Below, piece by piece: positions 26,031 to 35,693 of a stretch of DNA of 64,000 nucleotides. Under the pieces are notes generated by a model. The model was not told the origin of the DNA. It saw nothing but the letters and a program-made list of their open reading frames with translations, and did not search any database. The translations under genes and the position numbers were made by a program. This stretch comes from G963676655 sp963676655 (GTDB lineage: Bacteria > Verrucomicrobiota > Lentisphaeria > Victivallales > Victivallaceae): assembly GCA_963676655.2 (NCBI GenBank), contig CAXXKX010000004.1:620001-684000 (forward strand), in the 5' to 3' direction. Each line of letters begins with the position of its first letter. Position 1 is the first letter of the stretch.

Positions 26031-26795
26031 TTATTCATAGGGATCCCAGAAAAAATTACCTGTATAGTACCGGAAAGGTGAGAACCTGTATGGGTTGTAA
26101 TCGGTGGTAAATGTTTCGCTGAGACCTTTGCCTTGAATTTTTACCGCTTCGGCGTGCCCGTCAACGAAAGTGACATTCGCGGCGCCGCCGTGCCGGGTAT
26201 CAACCTGGCCCCAACTGGAACTGGTTGAATAATAATCAAAAACTCGGTAAAAACCCTGGCCAGGGGTCCCTCCACGGTAGCAATCCATGACCAGAGATGA
26301 CTGGCTGGGACGACTTAACCGGTTTAATTTATTTCCCATCAGGTTTCCATTGATATTCAACGCAAGGTTACGATTTATACCGTATGCCGGATATTTGAAT
26401 ACCGACCAGTATGTAGTTGATTTTCCATTGTAGAATAAATTTACAATGTCTTTATTCATATAGTTATCTCTGGCACTGTGCAATAAACAGGGACACCAGA
26501 ATATCTTGGCGTTAAGATTGGTTGCGTGAAGTAATATTACCGCGCCATAAGTAAATCGAGTCGTGCTGGTTGGCTGGTCAGGGATGCCAATGTAATATTC
26601 CGGTATTACGTGTCCGTCAAACATGTCCGCATACAATGTATTGGCTTGACCAACCTGTTTCAAATTGCTTATGCAGGAAATCGCCTTGGCCTTGTCGCGT
26701 GCCTTATTGAGCGCCGGCAAAAGCATACTGGCGAGAATTGCTATTATCGCTATAACTACCAACAATTCAATTAGTGTAAAACTCTTGTTCTTCAT
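26031..26795 (-). CDS. Pseudopilin-like exported protein with H-x9-DG motif (copy 1)
   Basis: Class III prepilin-type N-terminus KNKS/FTLIELLVVIAI with Glu at +5, then a hydrophobic helix, and KARDKAKAISCISNLKQ. The C-terminal globular part ends with RHGGAANVTFVDGH, an H-x9-DG motif, and FFWDPYE. The usual glycine before the processed Phe is Ser. ATG at 26795 is preceded by GGGAG; the frame runs back to a TTG at 26801. Protein of 254 residues. Such proteins are abundant in Lentisphaerota and Planctomycetota, with unknown function. It is placed between two GH105 units. Close in C-terminal sequence to the copy at 58017. Confidence 0.9.
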   Translation of the reverse strand: MKNKSFTLIELLVVIAIIAILASMLLPALNKARDKAKAISCISNLKQVGQANTLYADMFDGHVIPEYYIGIPDQPTSTTRFTYGAVILLHATNLNAKIFWCPCLLHSARDNYMNKDIVNLFYNGKSTTYWSVFKYPAYGINRNLALNINGNLMGNKLNRLSRPSQSSLVMDCYRGGTPGQGFYRVFDYYSTSSSWGQVDTRHGGAANVTFVDGHAEAVKIQGKGLSETFTTDYNPYRFSPFRYYTGNFFWDPYE

Positions 26796-26884
26796 TTCCA
26801 ACTCCCTGTTTTATTATTCTTTTTTGTACTGTCTTCCGGTTTAGTTCCAGTTGTTCATGACTTTATTGACCGGGAGAACTATCC

Positions 26885-26905
26885 GGACGGACCACTATTC
26901 CGTCC
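26885..26905. promoter_or_regulatory. Inverted repeat upstream of pseudopilin copy 1
   Basis: ggacgga (26885-26891) and tccgtcc (26899-26905) form a perfect 7-bp inverted repeat, 90 bp upstream of the pseudopilin start and 40 bp past the preceding stop. No T run follows on the minus strand. Confidence 0.3.
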
Positions 26906-26944
26906 TATTGCTCCATACGACTTCCTCCTTTTTTTTATAATTTA

Positions 26945-28207
26945 TTACAGACAACATTCAGGTTTTCCCTCCTGTCCGAGTCCAAACGCCAGATGCTTTG
27001 CCGGTGACAGTTCAAACCCGGCTTGAACCATTTCTGATTGTAACTCTTTGACCGGTAAGTCTCTGATATTGGATAACTCTGTTTGCACTGCCATCGCGGC
27101 CGCGATTCCCACGGTTTGCCCCATGCCGCAACATGTCGGGGTCATGCGGCAACTGCTATGGGCGATTTGATCAGTGCTTATACATTTACCGGCCACCAGC
27201 AGATTGGCAAAATCCCTGCTGTAAAGGCAGCGAAACGGAATGCTGTAAGGGGCAACCCGTTTGCGCCAGCCGGTATTTCCTTCTTTACTCAGGCTGTGAA
27301 AATCAATTTGTGACGTCGCGACAACAGTTCCGTCGTCAAAATTGCAGCCATTTATAATGTCTTCAGCCGTAAGAATATAGTCTCCGATAATCCTGCGGCC
27401 CTCCCTGATGCCGATTGTCGAGCCGCTGGCTGCCGGAATATAATCCTTGAAACGATCACGCTGAAGGAAGTGTACTATTTTCATCATTTGAATTCTGGCT
27501 TCTGCTTCTGCTGAGCTAAGATCCCACGGGGAAGTTGAATCATGTTTCATGATTTTTGTCGTGTTGCAATAAACCCGGCCGTCTTCGAGCTGAAGATGAA
27601 CTTTCAACCCCGGTAACTCGTCAATAGAATCGTATGGCGTCATTCCTTCCGGCAGATATGGCACAACCGGCCTCGGTGATTTGACCATATGAAAAATCAG
27701 ACTCATATGCAGCTGCATACCGTTTTCCGGGTGTCCTTTCATAAATTCGGCTCCGGCCAGAAAAGCCAAATCTCCTTCGCCCGTCGCGTCGATAAAATAT
27801 TTTGCGGTCGCTTCAATCATTTGACTGCACGCGACGATTTTAACTCCGGTCAGTTGCCCGGTTTTTCCGGTCGCTTCGATCACACTGGCATGAAACAATA
27901 CCTCTACTCCGGCTTGCTGACAAAGCCACTGCCAGAGGCCTTTCAGGGTTTCCCCATTAAACATTCGCCCGCCGCCTGAGAGTCCGCATTTGTCCAGTTC
28001 CCGGTATAAATATGCGAAAATATCGCCAAGTCCGGAAGTGTTGGCGAACCATTCGTTAACCAGCCCGGAAGTGGAACATCCCCCCAGCGCGTTGGTCTCT
28101 TCAACCAGCAGCACCTTGCTGCCTCTTCCTGCCGCCGCCACCGCCGCGGCGGTACCTGCGGAACCGCCGCCGGCCACGATAATGTCATAATGTTTGTTCT
28201 TGTTCAT
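26945..28207 (-). CDS. FAD-dependent oxidoreductase (FAD_oxidored type)
   Basis: A 420-residue flavoprotein with an N-terminal dinucleotide fold VAGGGSAGTAAAVAAAGRG and NALGGCSTSG, followed by FIDATGEGDLAFLAG. A C-terminal NLLVAGKCISTDQIAHSSCRMTPTC completes the FAD site. This group is common beside glycan genes in Lentisphaerota and Planctomycetota, but its substrate is not established; oxidation of a sugar or its derivative is likely. No signal peptide. AGGATT precedes the ATG. A second member lies at 42970-44250. Confidence 0.85.
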   Translation of the reverse strand: MNKNKHYDIIVAGGGSAGTAAAVAAAGRGSKVLLVEETNALGGCSTSGLVNEWFANTSGLGDIFAYLYRELDKCGLSGGGRMFNGETLKGLWQWLCQQAGVEVLFHASVIEATGKTGQLTGVKIVACSQMIEATAKYFIDATGEGDLAFLAGAEFMKGHPENGMQLHMSLIFHMVKSPRPVVPYLPEGMTPYDSIDELPGLKVHLQLEDGRVYCNTTKIMKHDSTSPWDLSSAEAEARIQMMKIVHFLQRDRFKDYIPAASGSTIGIREGRRIIGDYILTAEDIINGCNFDDGTVVATSQIDFHSLSKEGNTGWRKRVAPYSIPFRCLYSRDFANLLVAGKCISTDQIAHSSCRMTPTCCGMGQTVGIAAAMAVQTELSNIRDLPVKELQSEMVQAGFELSPAKHLAFGLGQEGKPECCL

Positions 28208-28266
28208 ATTAATCCTGATATTGAGTCGTAATTATGCGGCTTTCTCAAGCATTATCAAACTTCCCG

Positions 28267-29346
28267 TTAAATATCGTTTATGTGCGGAATGATACCAGCC
28301 TGAAGCATTTGCTCGGCCTGTCCGAATAATAACATAACCGGGCCGAAAGAATGGATATCATTAAGTATCCATTCCCGGTTTGCGTAATCGACAGTGGTCC
28401 CGTTTCCGGGAGCAAGACAGCCCTGACAGCAGTTGAAAACCGAACCGTCGAGCGCGATATAGCGGGACATGCCTTTCAGACCGCGCTTAAATACATCTAT
28501 GTATTCAACCGCGTCCAGTGATTTGTTCTTGATGCCGCGTCCCATTGCGTATAAAACCAGTCCGGTGCCGGAGGTTTCCACATAACTGGAATGATCCTCC
28601 ATGGCTTGATGAAGCATACCGTCCTCGTCCATGTGATCGCGGCATCCCTCCATCAGATCCTGGAACGCCTGCAGAATCGCCGGATAATCCTTGTGCTCTT
28701 TTGGTAGATCGTAGACCATTTCCGCCAGCGCCAATGCGCCCCAGCCGCACCCACGGCTCCAGAATGATGGTGTTAGTTCGCCCGGGGCTTCATAATTGAT
28801 CGCCTGATGGTAGATCTTGCGTGATTTGTTGAATAAAATTTCATGATGCTTCAGCATTTGGAAGCAGCTTTCATCGATGAAGTCGTCGCGTTTTGCCGCC
28901 AGTCCTGTCCAGAGCATGAACGGACAGATGCCGAAAACTGTATCAATCCAGATAAAACCTTCGCTCTGGTCTCTGCGATTGCCGCCGGGCTGGTCAAATA
29001 TACCTCGGGAATCGCGGTGCTGGTTTTTACAAAGGTCATGAGCTGTTGCCACTAATGCGTCGTATGCTTCCGGCAGCATGCCCCGCAAAACCATGAACGC
29101 AGTGGCGTTGCCGCCCCAGCGGTAGACCCGGTCGCCATAGATGCCGCCGGCTTTAGTGACTTTTCCCTGCCAGAACGGCTTTATGTACTCTTTCACCTGA
29201 TCGAGAAGCATTTCTGATTGCATTATCCTGGCGAGTCTTGCCAGAGCCTGCAGACTTACTATTCCGGCATAGTGATCCAGGCCTTGACTGGCCAGATGTT
29301 GTTGCCAGACGTTTAATGCCACGTCGGAATAAGTTGTCTCGATCAT
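28267..29346 (-). CDS. GH105/GH88-type unsaturated uronyl hydrolase (second copy)
   Basis: Removes unsaturated uronate from lyase products. Starting at the ATG 29346, which has AGGGAAA before it, it has 359 residues. An upstream start at 29484 would add 46 unlikely residues and overlap the preceding gene. Catalytic Asp135 lies in WIDTVFGICPF; WSRGCGWG and YVETSGTG line the pocket. It has no signal peptide. It differs from the copy at 24917 through most of its length, so it is an old duplication. It lies between an exported lyase-like gene and an FAD oxidoreductase. Confidence 0.88.
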   Translation of the reverse strand: MIETTYSDVALNVWQQHLASQGLDHYAGIVSLQALARLARIMQSEMLLDQVKEYIKPFWQGKVTKAGGIYGDRVYRWGGNATAFMVLRGMLPEAYDALVATAHDLCKNQHRDSRGIFDQPGGNRRDQSEGFIWIDTVFGICPFMLWTGLAAKRDDFIDESCFQMLKHHEILFNKSRKIYHQAINYEAPGELTPSFWSRGCGWGALALAEMVYDLPKEHKDYPAILQAFQDLMEGCRDHMDEDGMLHQAMEDHSSYVETSGTGLVLYAMGRGIKNKSLDAVEYIDVFKRGLKGMSRYIALDGSVFNCCQGCLAPGNGTTVDYANREWILNDIHSFGPVMLLFGQAEQMLQAGIIPHINDI

Positions 29347-29428
29347 AATTTCCCTTTCAGAGTTGTTTTCTTTTCCTGATATTCCATTATTTCTATCCAA
29401 TGTATTATGTTCCGTATTCAAATCCGGG

Positions 29429-31870
29429 TCATCGTGACAACGAATTTTCACCCCGGGTATAAGTCGGCCTGATCGTTTTTCCATCGGTCCCTGTTGACCA
29501 TTTTATCGTATCGGTCATATTTTCCCATTTCAGGGTAATTTTGAGTATTTTGTCGCGCCGGACAAATTCAACTTTCGGAGCCTTTTGCTTCTCCGGCAAT
29601 GGCAGAAGAAGCGCGGCGAAATAAGGGTTTCTGGCAACCGTATCGGCACGCAGCCGTTGAATGATTCTGGGATAATGCGAATTGGGCGGAAAATAAAGGT
29701 CATGACTCAATTTCAGGATTGAGGCCGCATTAATATACACAGCACAGCGTGGACTGGCAGCCCGCCCGGTTTTATTCAAGACCATTCCACCGGAGATACT
29801 CGCATCAGCCAAGTTCAATTTCCTGGAATTTTTTGACGGATTGAATGGGGTTGATGCGTCGAAGGCCAGATATACTTCTGCCAGTCCCGCTTCTTTTTCC
29901 CGGGTTGTAAAAGCAAGTTTATGTGCGCCCGGACCTAGATTGAATTTAATCGGGACCAGCCGACGTGAAACCAACGATTTTTTTTTCGCTGGACCGGCAA
30001 ACAAATACCAGTTGCAACTAGTTGCGTGTCCCAGTTCCAGTTTGACCGGTTTGCGGTTATCGATCTTCAACCAGAAAGAGTTGCTGTTAACCGGATAAGC
30101 AGCGCCGGCCATCCCCCGGACCCATACCGACACCGTTTGCGGTTTTGCCAGCTCAAACTTCCATTCAACCCTGCCGTTTGGCGCGCCTTCCGGGGTGTGG
30201 ACATATTCCCTGAATGGCCGACATTTGAGCATCGCGCCGTTTTTGTTCAGTTCGATAATTTTATCGGACGGGACCATCATCAACCAGGAATAGCGATGCC
30301 GCTGATTATCCTTCTCCATATCGTCCAGGACTACCGCATAGGCAGGAATGCCATTCGATGGCCGGATAAACAAGGTTTGGCGGATTGCCCGGCGCAGTCC
30401 CGCGCCGGTTTTGCCCGAGTCATTGATATTGTATGCGGAAGTCAGGTCGGAACATGAATAACCGAAGTCTTTGGAATTGGAATATGCGGTCATTTTGCCG
30501 TCAACCCGTCTTGTTACTTGCCCCTGGCCATCGATCAGGACAAGATTATGAGCGAAACTGTTGCTCCGGCTGTCCTGGACGAACCAGTCGTTGGCGTAAC
30601 CTGAATCAATGGCCCACATCTCGCCGAGTCCATAACAACAGAAATGGCCTTTGTCGGACTGGGCATGACTGCCGCCTTTGCCGTTCGGCGCCCGGCCGTA
30701 GGGCCCGGATTCGATCGAGAACAGCACATCATTTTTCTGCCATCCGGTCCGCCACAACGCGTATTCGCGAATCGGGAAATAAGCGCTTAACGGAAATTTC
30801 GCAAAATCCACGACGCCTTTCGGCGTACCTTGCGCCAACAGCCATTGCGTTAAAAAATAGTTTTTAAGTTCCTTCTGTGATTTTTCCCAAAGCCACATGG
30901 CTACAGGGTCCTGATTGGCTACGGCCAGAAACAGACATTCCAACCCGGCTGAAGCATAATCGTTATCGCCTCTGGTATCATGCAGCCTGGTGCCCGGAAT
31001 CAACGTCTCGACAAATGCAAACGGCATGTTTTTCAGACGTGGATTCTTAAAAAAGTCTTTGCCGCCGGAGCCGCGCAGCAGCCAGGCGAATATCATCATT
31101 CTCGGGACCATGCCGTACCTGGCGTAACAATGTCCCTCAAGATAAAGCCCCTGTGGATCGAAACAATGGTTTATCCAGCCTTCCAAAAGAAAAACGACTT
31201 TTTCCAGACGCCGTGCAAATTCGGATCTATGTCTGAAGCACCACGCGAGAATCCCGGCGGGAGCCCCGTTTAGAGCGATATGATTATGGGCCAGATATAC
31301 CGCAGACTTCGGATCACCGAAATAACGGATGAAATCATCGATATATCCCTTGCCGGTCTCCGCGATTAAATCCCGTTGTTCACTAGTCATCAGTGAGCCG
31401 AAAAACAGATATCCCAGAGCCAGCCCATAGGTGATATGTCCCCTGGCGCCGGGCATTCCACCCTGAATTTTTTTATTGGTCACAGGAAAATTACGACAGG
31501 TGGCGGTCAGCAGCGCAATTCCTTTGTCGGCATATTTACGGTTTCCGGTTATTATATAGGCGTATCCGAGTTTTTCCATCCACGCAACCAGCGGGATGCC
31601 GACAATCCGAGGCCACAATAAAGAATTGGTTTTGCTTTTGGCGACATAATCCCGGTCAGGCGACACTGGCTCGACCGTCAAAAGCTTATCGGCGGCGGCA
31701 AGCATAGCCTGTCCCTGGGACGATGTGCGCAGCTTGTTCCGCGTCGCCGCATCGAGCGTAAAGATATCGGCGCCGTCCGTCCTGATTCCGCCCGCGCCCA
31801 GCGCCAGACATATCAGTGCCAATCTTAAGTTTCTTACACTCAAAACAGCTTGTGTAGTCGATGTTTTCAT
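29429..31870 (-). CDS. Exported heparinase II/III-like protein (large)
   Basis: An 813-residue exported protein with a signal peptide (about 1-33, LALICLALGAGGIRTDGA). An alpha/alpha toroid covers about 60-380 (HNHIALNGAPAG, GLYLEGHCYARYG). A beta-sandwich region opens with GSHAQSDKGHFCCYG and AIDSGYANDW, the heparinase II/III signature. An additional C-terminal beta domain follows to the end. His and Tyr positions fit a lyase acting on uronates. GGAAAC precedes the ATG. It follows the IclR regulator and hydroxyacid dehydrogenase and heads the run of secreted or processing enzymes in that block. Confidence 0.83.
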   Translation of the reverse strand: MKTSTTQAVLSVRNLRLALICLALGAGGIRTDGADIFTLDAATRNKLRTSSQGQAMLAAADKLLTVEPVSPDRDYVAKSKTNSLLWPRIVGIPLVAWMEKLGYAYIITGNRKYADKGIALLTATCRNFPVTNKKIQGGMPGARGHITYGLALGYLFFGSLMTSEQRDLIAETGKGYIDDFIRYFGDPKSAVYLAHNHIALNGAPAGILAWCFRHRSEFARRLEKVVFLLEGWINHCFDPQGLYLEGHCYARYGMVPRMMIFAWLLRGSGGKDFFKNPRLKNMPFAFVETLIPGTRLHDTRGDNDYASAGLECLFLAVANQDPVAMWLWEKSQKELKNYFLTQWLLAQGTPKGVVDFAKFPLSAYFPIREYALWRTGWQKNDVLFSIESGPYGRAPNGKGGSHAQSDKGHFCCYGLGEMWAIDSGYANDWFVQDSRSNSFAHNLVLIDGQGQVTRRVDGKMTAYSNSKDFGYSCSDLTSAYNINDSGKTGAGLRRAIRQTLFIRPSNGIPAYAVVLDDMEKDNQRHRYSWLMMVPSDKIIELNKNGAMLKCRPFREYVHTPEGAPNGRVEWKFELAKPQTVSVWVRGMAGAAYPVNSNSFWLKIDNRKPVKLELGHATSCNWYLFAGPAKKKSLVSRRLVPIKFNLGPGAHKLAFTTREKEAGLAEVYLAFDASTPFNPSKNSRKLNLADASISGGMVLNKTGRAASPRCAVYINAASILKLSHDLYFPPNSHYPRIIQRLRADTVARNPYFAALLLPLPEKQKAPKVEFVRRDKILKITLKWENMTDTIKWSTGTDGKTIRPTYTRGENSLSR

Positions 31871-31975
31871 GTTGTTTCCATTATTTAAAAACCCGGTCGA
31901 AAAATCGCTTTTTGATAAACCAGGATGGTTGAGCCGTTCGTAAACGCAGTTTAATTGCGTCCATTAAATAAAAAA

Positions 31976-32959
31976 TTATGATTCGCTCATTTTTCCGGCG
32001 CGCTCAAGCGTCAACGCCGATTCCGGTTTGCCGCCGATATAAAACCGTTCAATTTCTTCCGCCAGACACTGCCAGCGCTGTTCAAATTCGATTGAGTTAT
32101 TGGCCCGGTGCGGGGTCAACAAAACCCGGTCGTTCTGCCGCAGCGGACTGTCTTCCTCCAGCGGTTCATTTTCAAAAACATCCAGCGCCAGATAGATGTT
32201 TTTAGTTTCTACCGCCTCGATCATCGCCTGTTGATCGACCATTTTACCGCGAGCTATGTTTACGAACAACGCTTCATCGCGCATCAAGTCGAATTGGCTT
32301 TTCCCGATCAGATGGTGAGTTTCCGGGGTATATCCGCCGGCCAGTATAATGATTTCGCATTCGGAAAACATTTCATTCAGTTCAAGCTTGGTCAAACCGG
32401 CTTCTCCAGCGGCTTCCGTCGACAGATGCCCTGAACATACCATCAGTCTATCCGTAAATGTCTTAAGTAGATTTATGATTTCACGGCCAATCAAGCCGTA
32501 GCCGATTACCCCGACTTTCCGGTTGTGCAGAATTCTGGAACGTCCGTACTTGAATCTCGGCCACGCTTCCCCGGTCCGCATGTAAAGATGGTAATTGTGA
32601 ATGTACATCAACGAAGAAAGGATCAGTCCAAGGGTATATTCGGCCATCGGTCGCGGACGTGACGACCCGGTATGGATAACCGTCAAGCCTTTTTCCAGAC
32701 AGTAGATGTCCTCTATATTCTGGCGGGTGCCTCCGTAGGTTGATCCGACCAACTGCAAATCGGTTCCTTTATTGATAACTTCTCTGGTTATCAGCATATC
32801 AGGCGTATAAGGAACAACCACTCCGCTCTTTCCGGCAATATTAGCCAGTATCTCCGCTTCATCAGTTGAATCGATTTCAACGATATCGGCATATTGCTCA
32901 ATGAGTTTTCTGGCTTCCGGGTCCGCTATCTTGCACATGAAAAGAATTTTCGGTTTCAT
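31976..32959 (-). CDS. D-isomer-specific 2-hydroxyacid dehydrogenase
   Basis: NAD(P)-dependent reduction of a 2-keto acid or the reverse. The 327-residue protein has the Rossmann loop VIGYGLIGREI, the arginine of FVNIARGKMVD, the glutamate of DVFENEPL, and the histidine of LLTPHRANN, the full catalytic set. In this neighbourhood a glyoxylate-type or 2-keto-gluconate-type substrate is likely. AGGAATAAAG precedes the ATG. It starts 15 bp after the IclR gene, so the two form a unit. Confidence 0.88.
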   Translation of the reverse strand: MKPKILFMCKIADPEARKLIEQYADIVEIDSTDEAEILANIAGKSGVVVPYTPDMLITREVINKGTDLQLVGSTYGGTRQNIEDIYCLEKGLTVIHTGSSRPRPMAEYTLGLILSSLMYIHNYHLYMRTGEAWPRFKYGRSRILHNRKVGVIGYGLIGREIINLLKTFTDRLMVCSGHLSTEAAGEAGLTKLELNEMFSECEIIILAGGYTPETHHLIGKSQFDLMRDEALFVNIARGKMVDQQAMIEAVETKNIYLALDVFENEPLEEDSPLRQNDRVLLTPHRANNSIEFEQRWQCLAEEIERFYIGGKPESALTLERAGKMSES

Positions 32960-32974
32960 CTTTATTCCTGTTCT

Positions 32975-33718
32975 TTATTTAATCTTGTTAGCAGCCTTCA
33001 ACAATTCATCTATCGCCGACTGCTTTGCATTTTTTGTTTCAAGCTGAGATGCCGCAATACTGATGCCGAGTCCGGCCCGATAGTTCCCGGCCGCGTCAAA
33101 GAGCGGGGCCGCCGCACGAAAAGACACTTCTGCGTCAAACGGGCTTATTGCATAACCCTGAGTACGAACCTCTGAAAGAAAAGTTTCGAGTTTTTCGCGG
33201 CTTCCCCAAAGGTGCTGTCCCATTTCCGCAAACGGCTGTTTTTCTTCCAGATGTTCCCGCATTTCCTGATTGGCGTGAGCCAGGGTTAACAGGCCCGCCG
33301 CATTGGCAAATATATTGTAGGTATGACCACTGACTTTTTGTAATACGTTCGGCCTTTCATAGCCGATTCTGAATGTCAGTTCAACTGAATAGTTTTTGAT
33401 TTGCGTCATTACTACGACACAACGCGGTAGAGTATTGAAAAGTCGATGCATTTCACGTTTTACGGCATCTTCAAACTCGCTGTCCGGGTTGGCGTTAAGC
33501 ACCATCTCGCAAAGTTCCGGCCCGATGACGAAGGCCCCGTCATATTTTGCCAGAAAACCGCCCGAAAGCAGAGTGCTTACCATATGGTGGGTTGCCGGGG
33601 TTTTCATGCCCAGAGCGTCGGCAATCTCTTTCAGACGCATCCCGTCCTCCGACTTCCCGACCAGTTTCAGCACATCCATTGCCTTGACTACTGATTGTAT
33701 TGTATTTCCGTTCGACAT
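32975..33718 (-). CDS. IclR family transcriptional regulator
   Basis: A 247-residue regulator with an N-terminal winged helix (about 6-70: IQSVVKAMDVLKLVG, LKEIADALGMKTPATHHMVSTLL). The C-terminal ligand domain covers about 80-245. IclR proteins sense small acids, often aromatic or sugar-derived. It is the first gene of the block that runs to 13709 and probably controls at least the dehydrogenase and lyase genes below it. No ribosome site is obvious before the ATG. I find no strong palindrome immediately upstream. Confidence 0.9.
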   Translation of the reverse strand: MSNGNTIQSVVKAMDVLKLVGKSEDGMRLKEIADALGMKTPATHHMVSTLLSGGFLAKYDGAFVIGPELCEMVLNANPDSEFEDAVKREMHRLFNTLPRCVVVMTQIKNYSVELTFRIGYERPNVLQKVSGHTYNIFANAAGLLTLAHANQEMREHLEEKQPFAEMGQHLWGSREKLETFLSEVRTQGYAISPFDAEVSFRAAAPLFDAAGNYRAGLGISIAASQLETKNAKQSAIDELLKAANKIK

Positions 33719-34174
33719 AGTAAATTTAGTATTGATAAACTTTGTTTTATTAATAATAAATTATACACTGTTGAATACAAAAAGTCAATATTAAAAATAA
33801 TTATTTTTAAAAAAACTATTGACCGCCATCCCGCAAACGGGATAACTGGAGTTGAAAGTTGAAAGTTGAAAGCAAAGTCAAATACGGTTCAAAAAATTGC
33901 GATGAGACATCTATTCAATCCTGCTCAGGAAATTTAAAAACCGAATTTGGCGGGCGAAACTTGCAAACGGGGATGCATATCCCGACCGTTGAGCCGGACA
34001 TACCGCGTAGACGGGCGGCTCGTTGGACACTCGCCCTTCACAAAATCATTGATTTGGTCTATCTCCTCCATCCACCCGGATTGATACTTACTGTCCCCGC
34101 CGTTCTCATTAAGCCACGGTGAGTCACGAGTAAATATTGCGCAGAAATCTTTATCGGTACGGAAACCGGCGCCA
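33719..34174. other. Intergenic gap with repeats and a coding-like remnant
   Basis: No intact gene. gttgaaa is repeated three times in tandem (33851-33871). On the minus strand about 33931-34170 stays open and reads like decayed protein (for example FCAIFTRDSPWLNENGG near its start and ending KFGF), but has no good start or ribosome site and overlaps the stop of the DUF4832 gene. It may be an intergenic repeat or the tail of a lost gene. The promoter of the IclR gene should lie at the low end. Confidence 0.35.
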
Positions 34175-35680
34175 TCAGGCGCCGTTGGAAATATCTATCT
34201 CTCCGAGCGAATAGAAGCCGTCATTTCGGCGACCGTATATTCCGAGCTGCATCATTGCGTTATTGAAAAACGGCATTCTTACGCCAAGCTGCAGTTCACA
34301 CGTTCCGGAGACAAGGCTTTGTGGAACTTGCCAAGTCAGCTGATCGTTGATATTCGCCAGGGGCTTCCAGACTTGGTTTGAACAGCCAACACCGGGGGAC
34401 TGTTGCGCTTCCCACAAAATTTTATCATCCCGTACCAGCCTCAGAACAATTTCAAACTGCTCGAAACATGGTGCGCAGCCAAGGTTCCACCACGTAAATT
34501 CGGTTAACATCTCCTGTGAACCGTCAGAAAGTCCGGAGACCCTGATTTGCGAGGGAATCAGCCGGTAACCGCTTTTCAGTGCCATGTTGCGCCAGATGTT
34601 TTTTTCGTCTTCGCGGGTCATCCGGTCATATTGATTTTTGAAGAATTTATAGAAGGAATAAATACGTTTCTCCGGTAAAGGTATATCACGCTCGACATTG
34701 GTAATCGCGGTCATGGCTGGCGGTTCGCCGCCGGCGTGCCAGTAGGAGAGGCCCTGGCGCAATCCGAAATCCAGCGCTTCCGGCAGAATCAGGTTTTCAA
34801 ACATGATCTTGGTTTTGTCGCGGTGCCTCATCAGGGTGTCATGAATATTTTTACATATATAAGGACCTGAACCGAATTCATAGGAATGGCCAAGACCGTC
34901 GAATTTAAGCATAACGTTGTTGGCGACCGCATGGTCAATGGCGGGCCACGCGTCTTTGACGGTGATGCTGTCGATATAAATGGGACGCCCGAGCGACAGC
35001 GACAACTGTTTGTCCGGAAACGCACGGCGATAACTGTCTATTGTGCGGATCAATGCCTGATTGTATTTTTCAATGGTAAAGCCCTGTTCAACCCATATCT
35101 CCGGTTTGTAGTGATCGGCGACATGCATTTCGCCCCAGCGCCCGACATGCGAGATTGAGACGCTTTCGACGGCCGGATTGCCGTTATAGCGTTTGCCGAG
35201 TTCGGCAATCAACGCGTCTGTTTTTTCGAGATATATTTCATCCCAGTACAGAGGATAACGTATCGGCTGTTCCCGGTCGGACGGGATATTATTGAGCAGC
35301 CAGGTGTTGCGGTAAAATTCGATCGGCTCGTCAATATATTTCGCTCCGGCGTCGAATACCCATTGCGGAGTTCCCTGATCGTATAAAGTGCCCAGGGTAT
35401 CCATGCCGCGGACCTTCAAATGAACTTTGTACCCGTTATCGATCCATGAGTTGAAACAACCTTCCCATTCGGGATGGTCCCAGTTAAATTCGCCCTCGCA
35501 CGGTTCAATCAGACACCACGGGACGTCAATCGCGATTTTGTCGCAGAGGTTTTCCCTGAAAAACCAGCTGTCCGACGGTACCGCTGAAAACGGTATTTTA
35601 TGATTGCGCTGAAGGTATGAGATTCCGCATCCCCGGTTGTGCAGAATGCCGTTATACTGTTCTGGGCTGAAAATGTGCAT
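34175..35680 (-). CDS. DUF4832-containing putative glycoside hydrolase
   Basis: Probably a carbohydrate-active enzyme of unknown reaction. From the ATG at 35680 (AAAGGAT before it) it has 501 residues. The first two thirds look like a TIM barrel of the beta-galactosidase clan: AIDVPWCLIEPCEGEFNWDHPEW split as IDVPWCLIEP and GEFNWDHPEW, SISHVGRWGEMH, MFENLILPE. The glutamates in these segments are candidate catalytic residues. The C-terminal GYRLIPSQIRV...WWNLGCAP is a DUF4832 beta domain. No signal peptide. It follows the GH2 gene by 13 bp and should act on the same glycan. Confidence 0.75.
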   Translation of the reverse strand: MHIFSPEQYNGILHNRGCGISYLQRNHKIPFSAVPSDSWFFRENLCDKIAIDVPWCLIEPCEGEFNWDHPEWEGCFNSWIDNGYKVHLKVRGMDTLGTLYDQGTPQWVFDAGAKYIDEPIEFYRNTWLLNNIPSDREQPIRYPLYWDEIYLEKTDALIAELGKRYNGNPAVESVSISHVGRWGEMHVADHYKPEIWVEQGFTIEKYNQALIRTIDSYRRAFPDKQLSLSLGRPIYIDSITVKDAWPAIDHAVANNVMLKFDGLGHSYEFGSGPYICKNIHDTLMRHRDKTKIMFENLILPEALDFGLRQGLSYWHAGGEPPAMTAITNVERDIPLPEKRIYSFYKFFKNQYDRMTREDEKNIWRNMALKSGYRLIPSQIRVSGLSDGSQEMLTEFTWWNLGCAPCFEQFEIVLRLVRDDKILWEAQQSPGVGCSNQVWKPLANINDQLTWQVPQSLVSGTCELQLGVRMPFFNNAMMQLGIYGRRNDGFYSLGEIDISNGA

Positions 35681-35693
35681 CTTGAAGTATCCT

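Noticed and set aside
29347..29484. N-terminal extension of the second GH105 protein
   Set aside because: It would overlap the upstream lyase gene, lacks family similarity, and a good ribosome site precedes the ATG at 29346.
33859..34122. 87-codon plus-strand reading frame
   Set aside because: Begins in gttgaaa repeats, has no ribosome site and no protein-like pattern.
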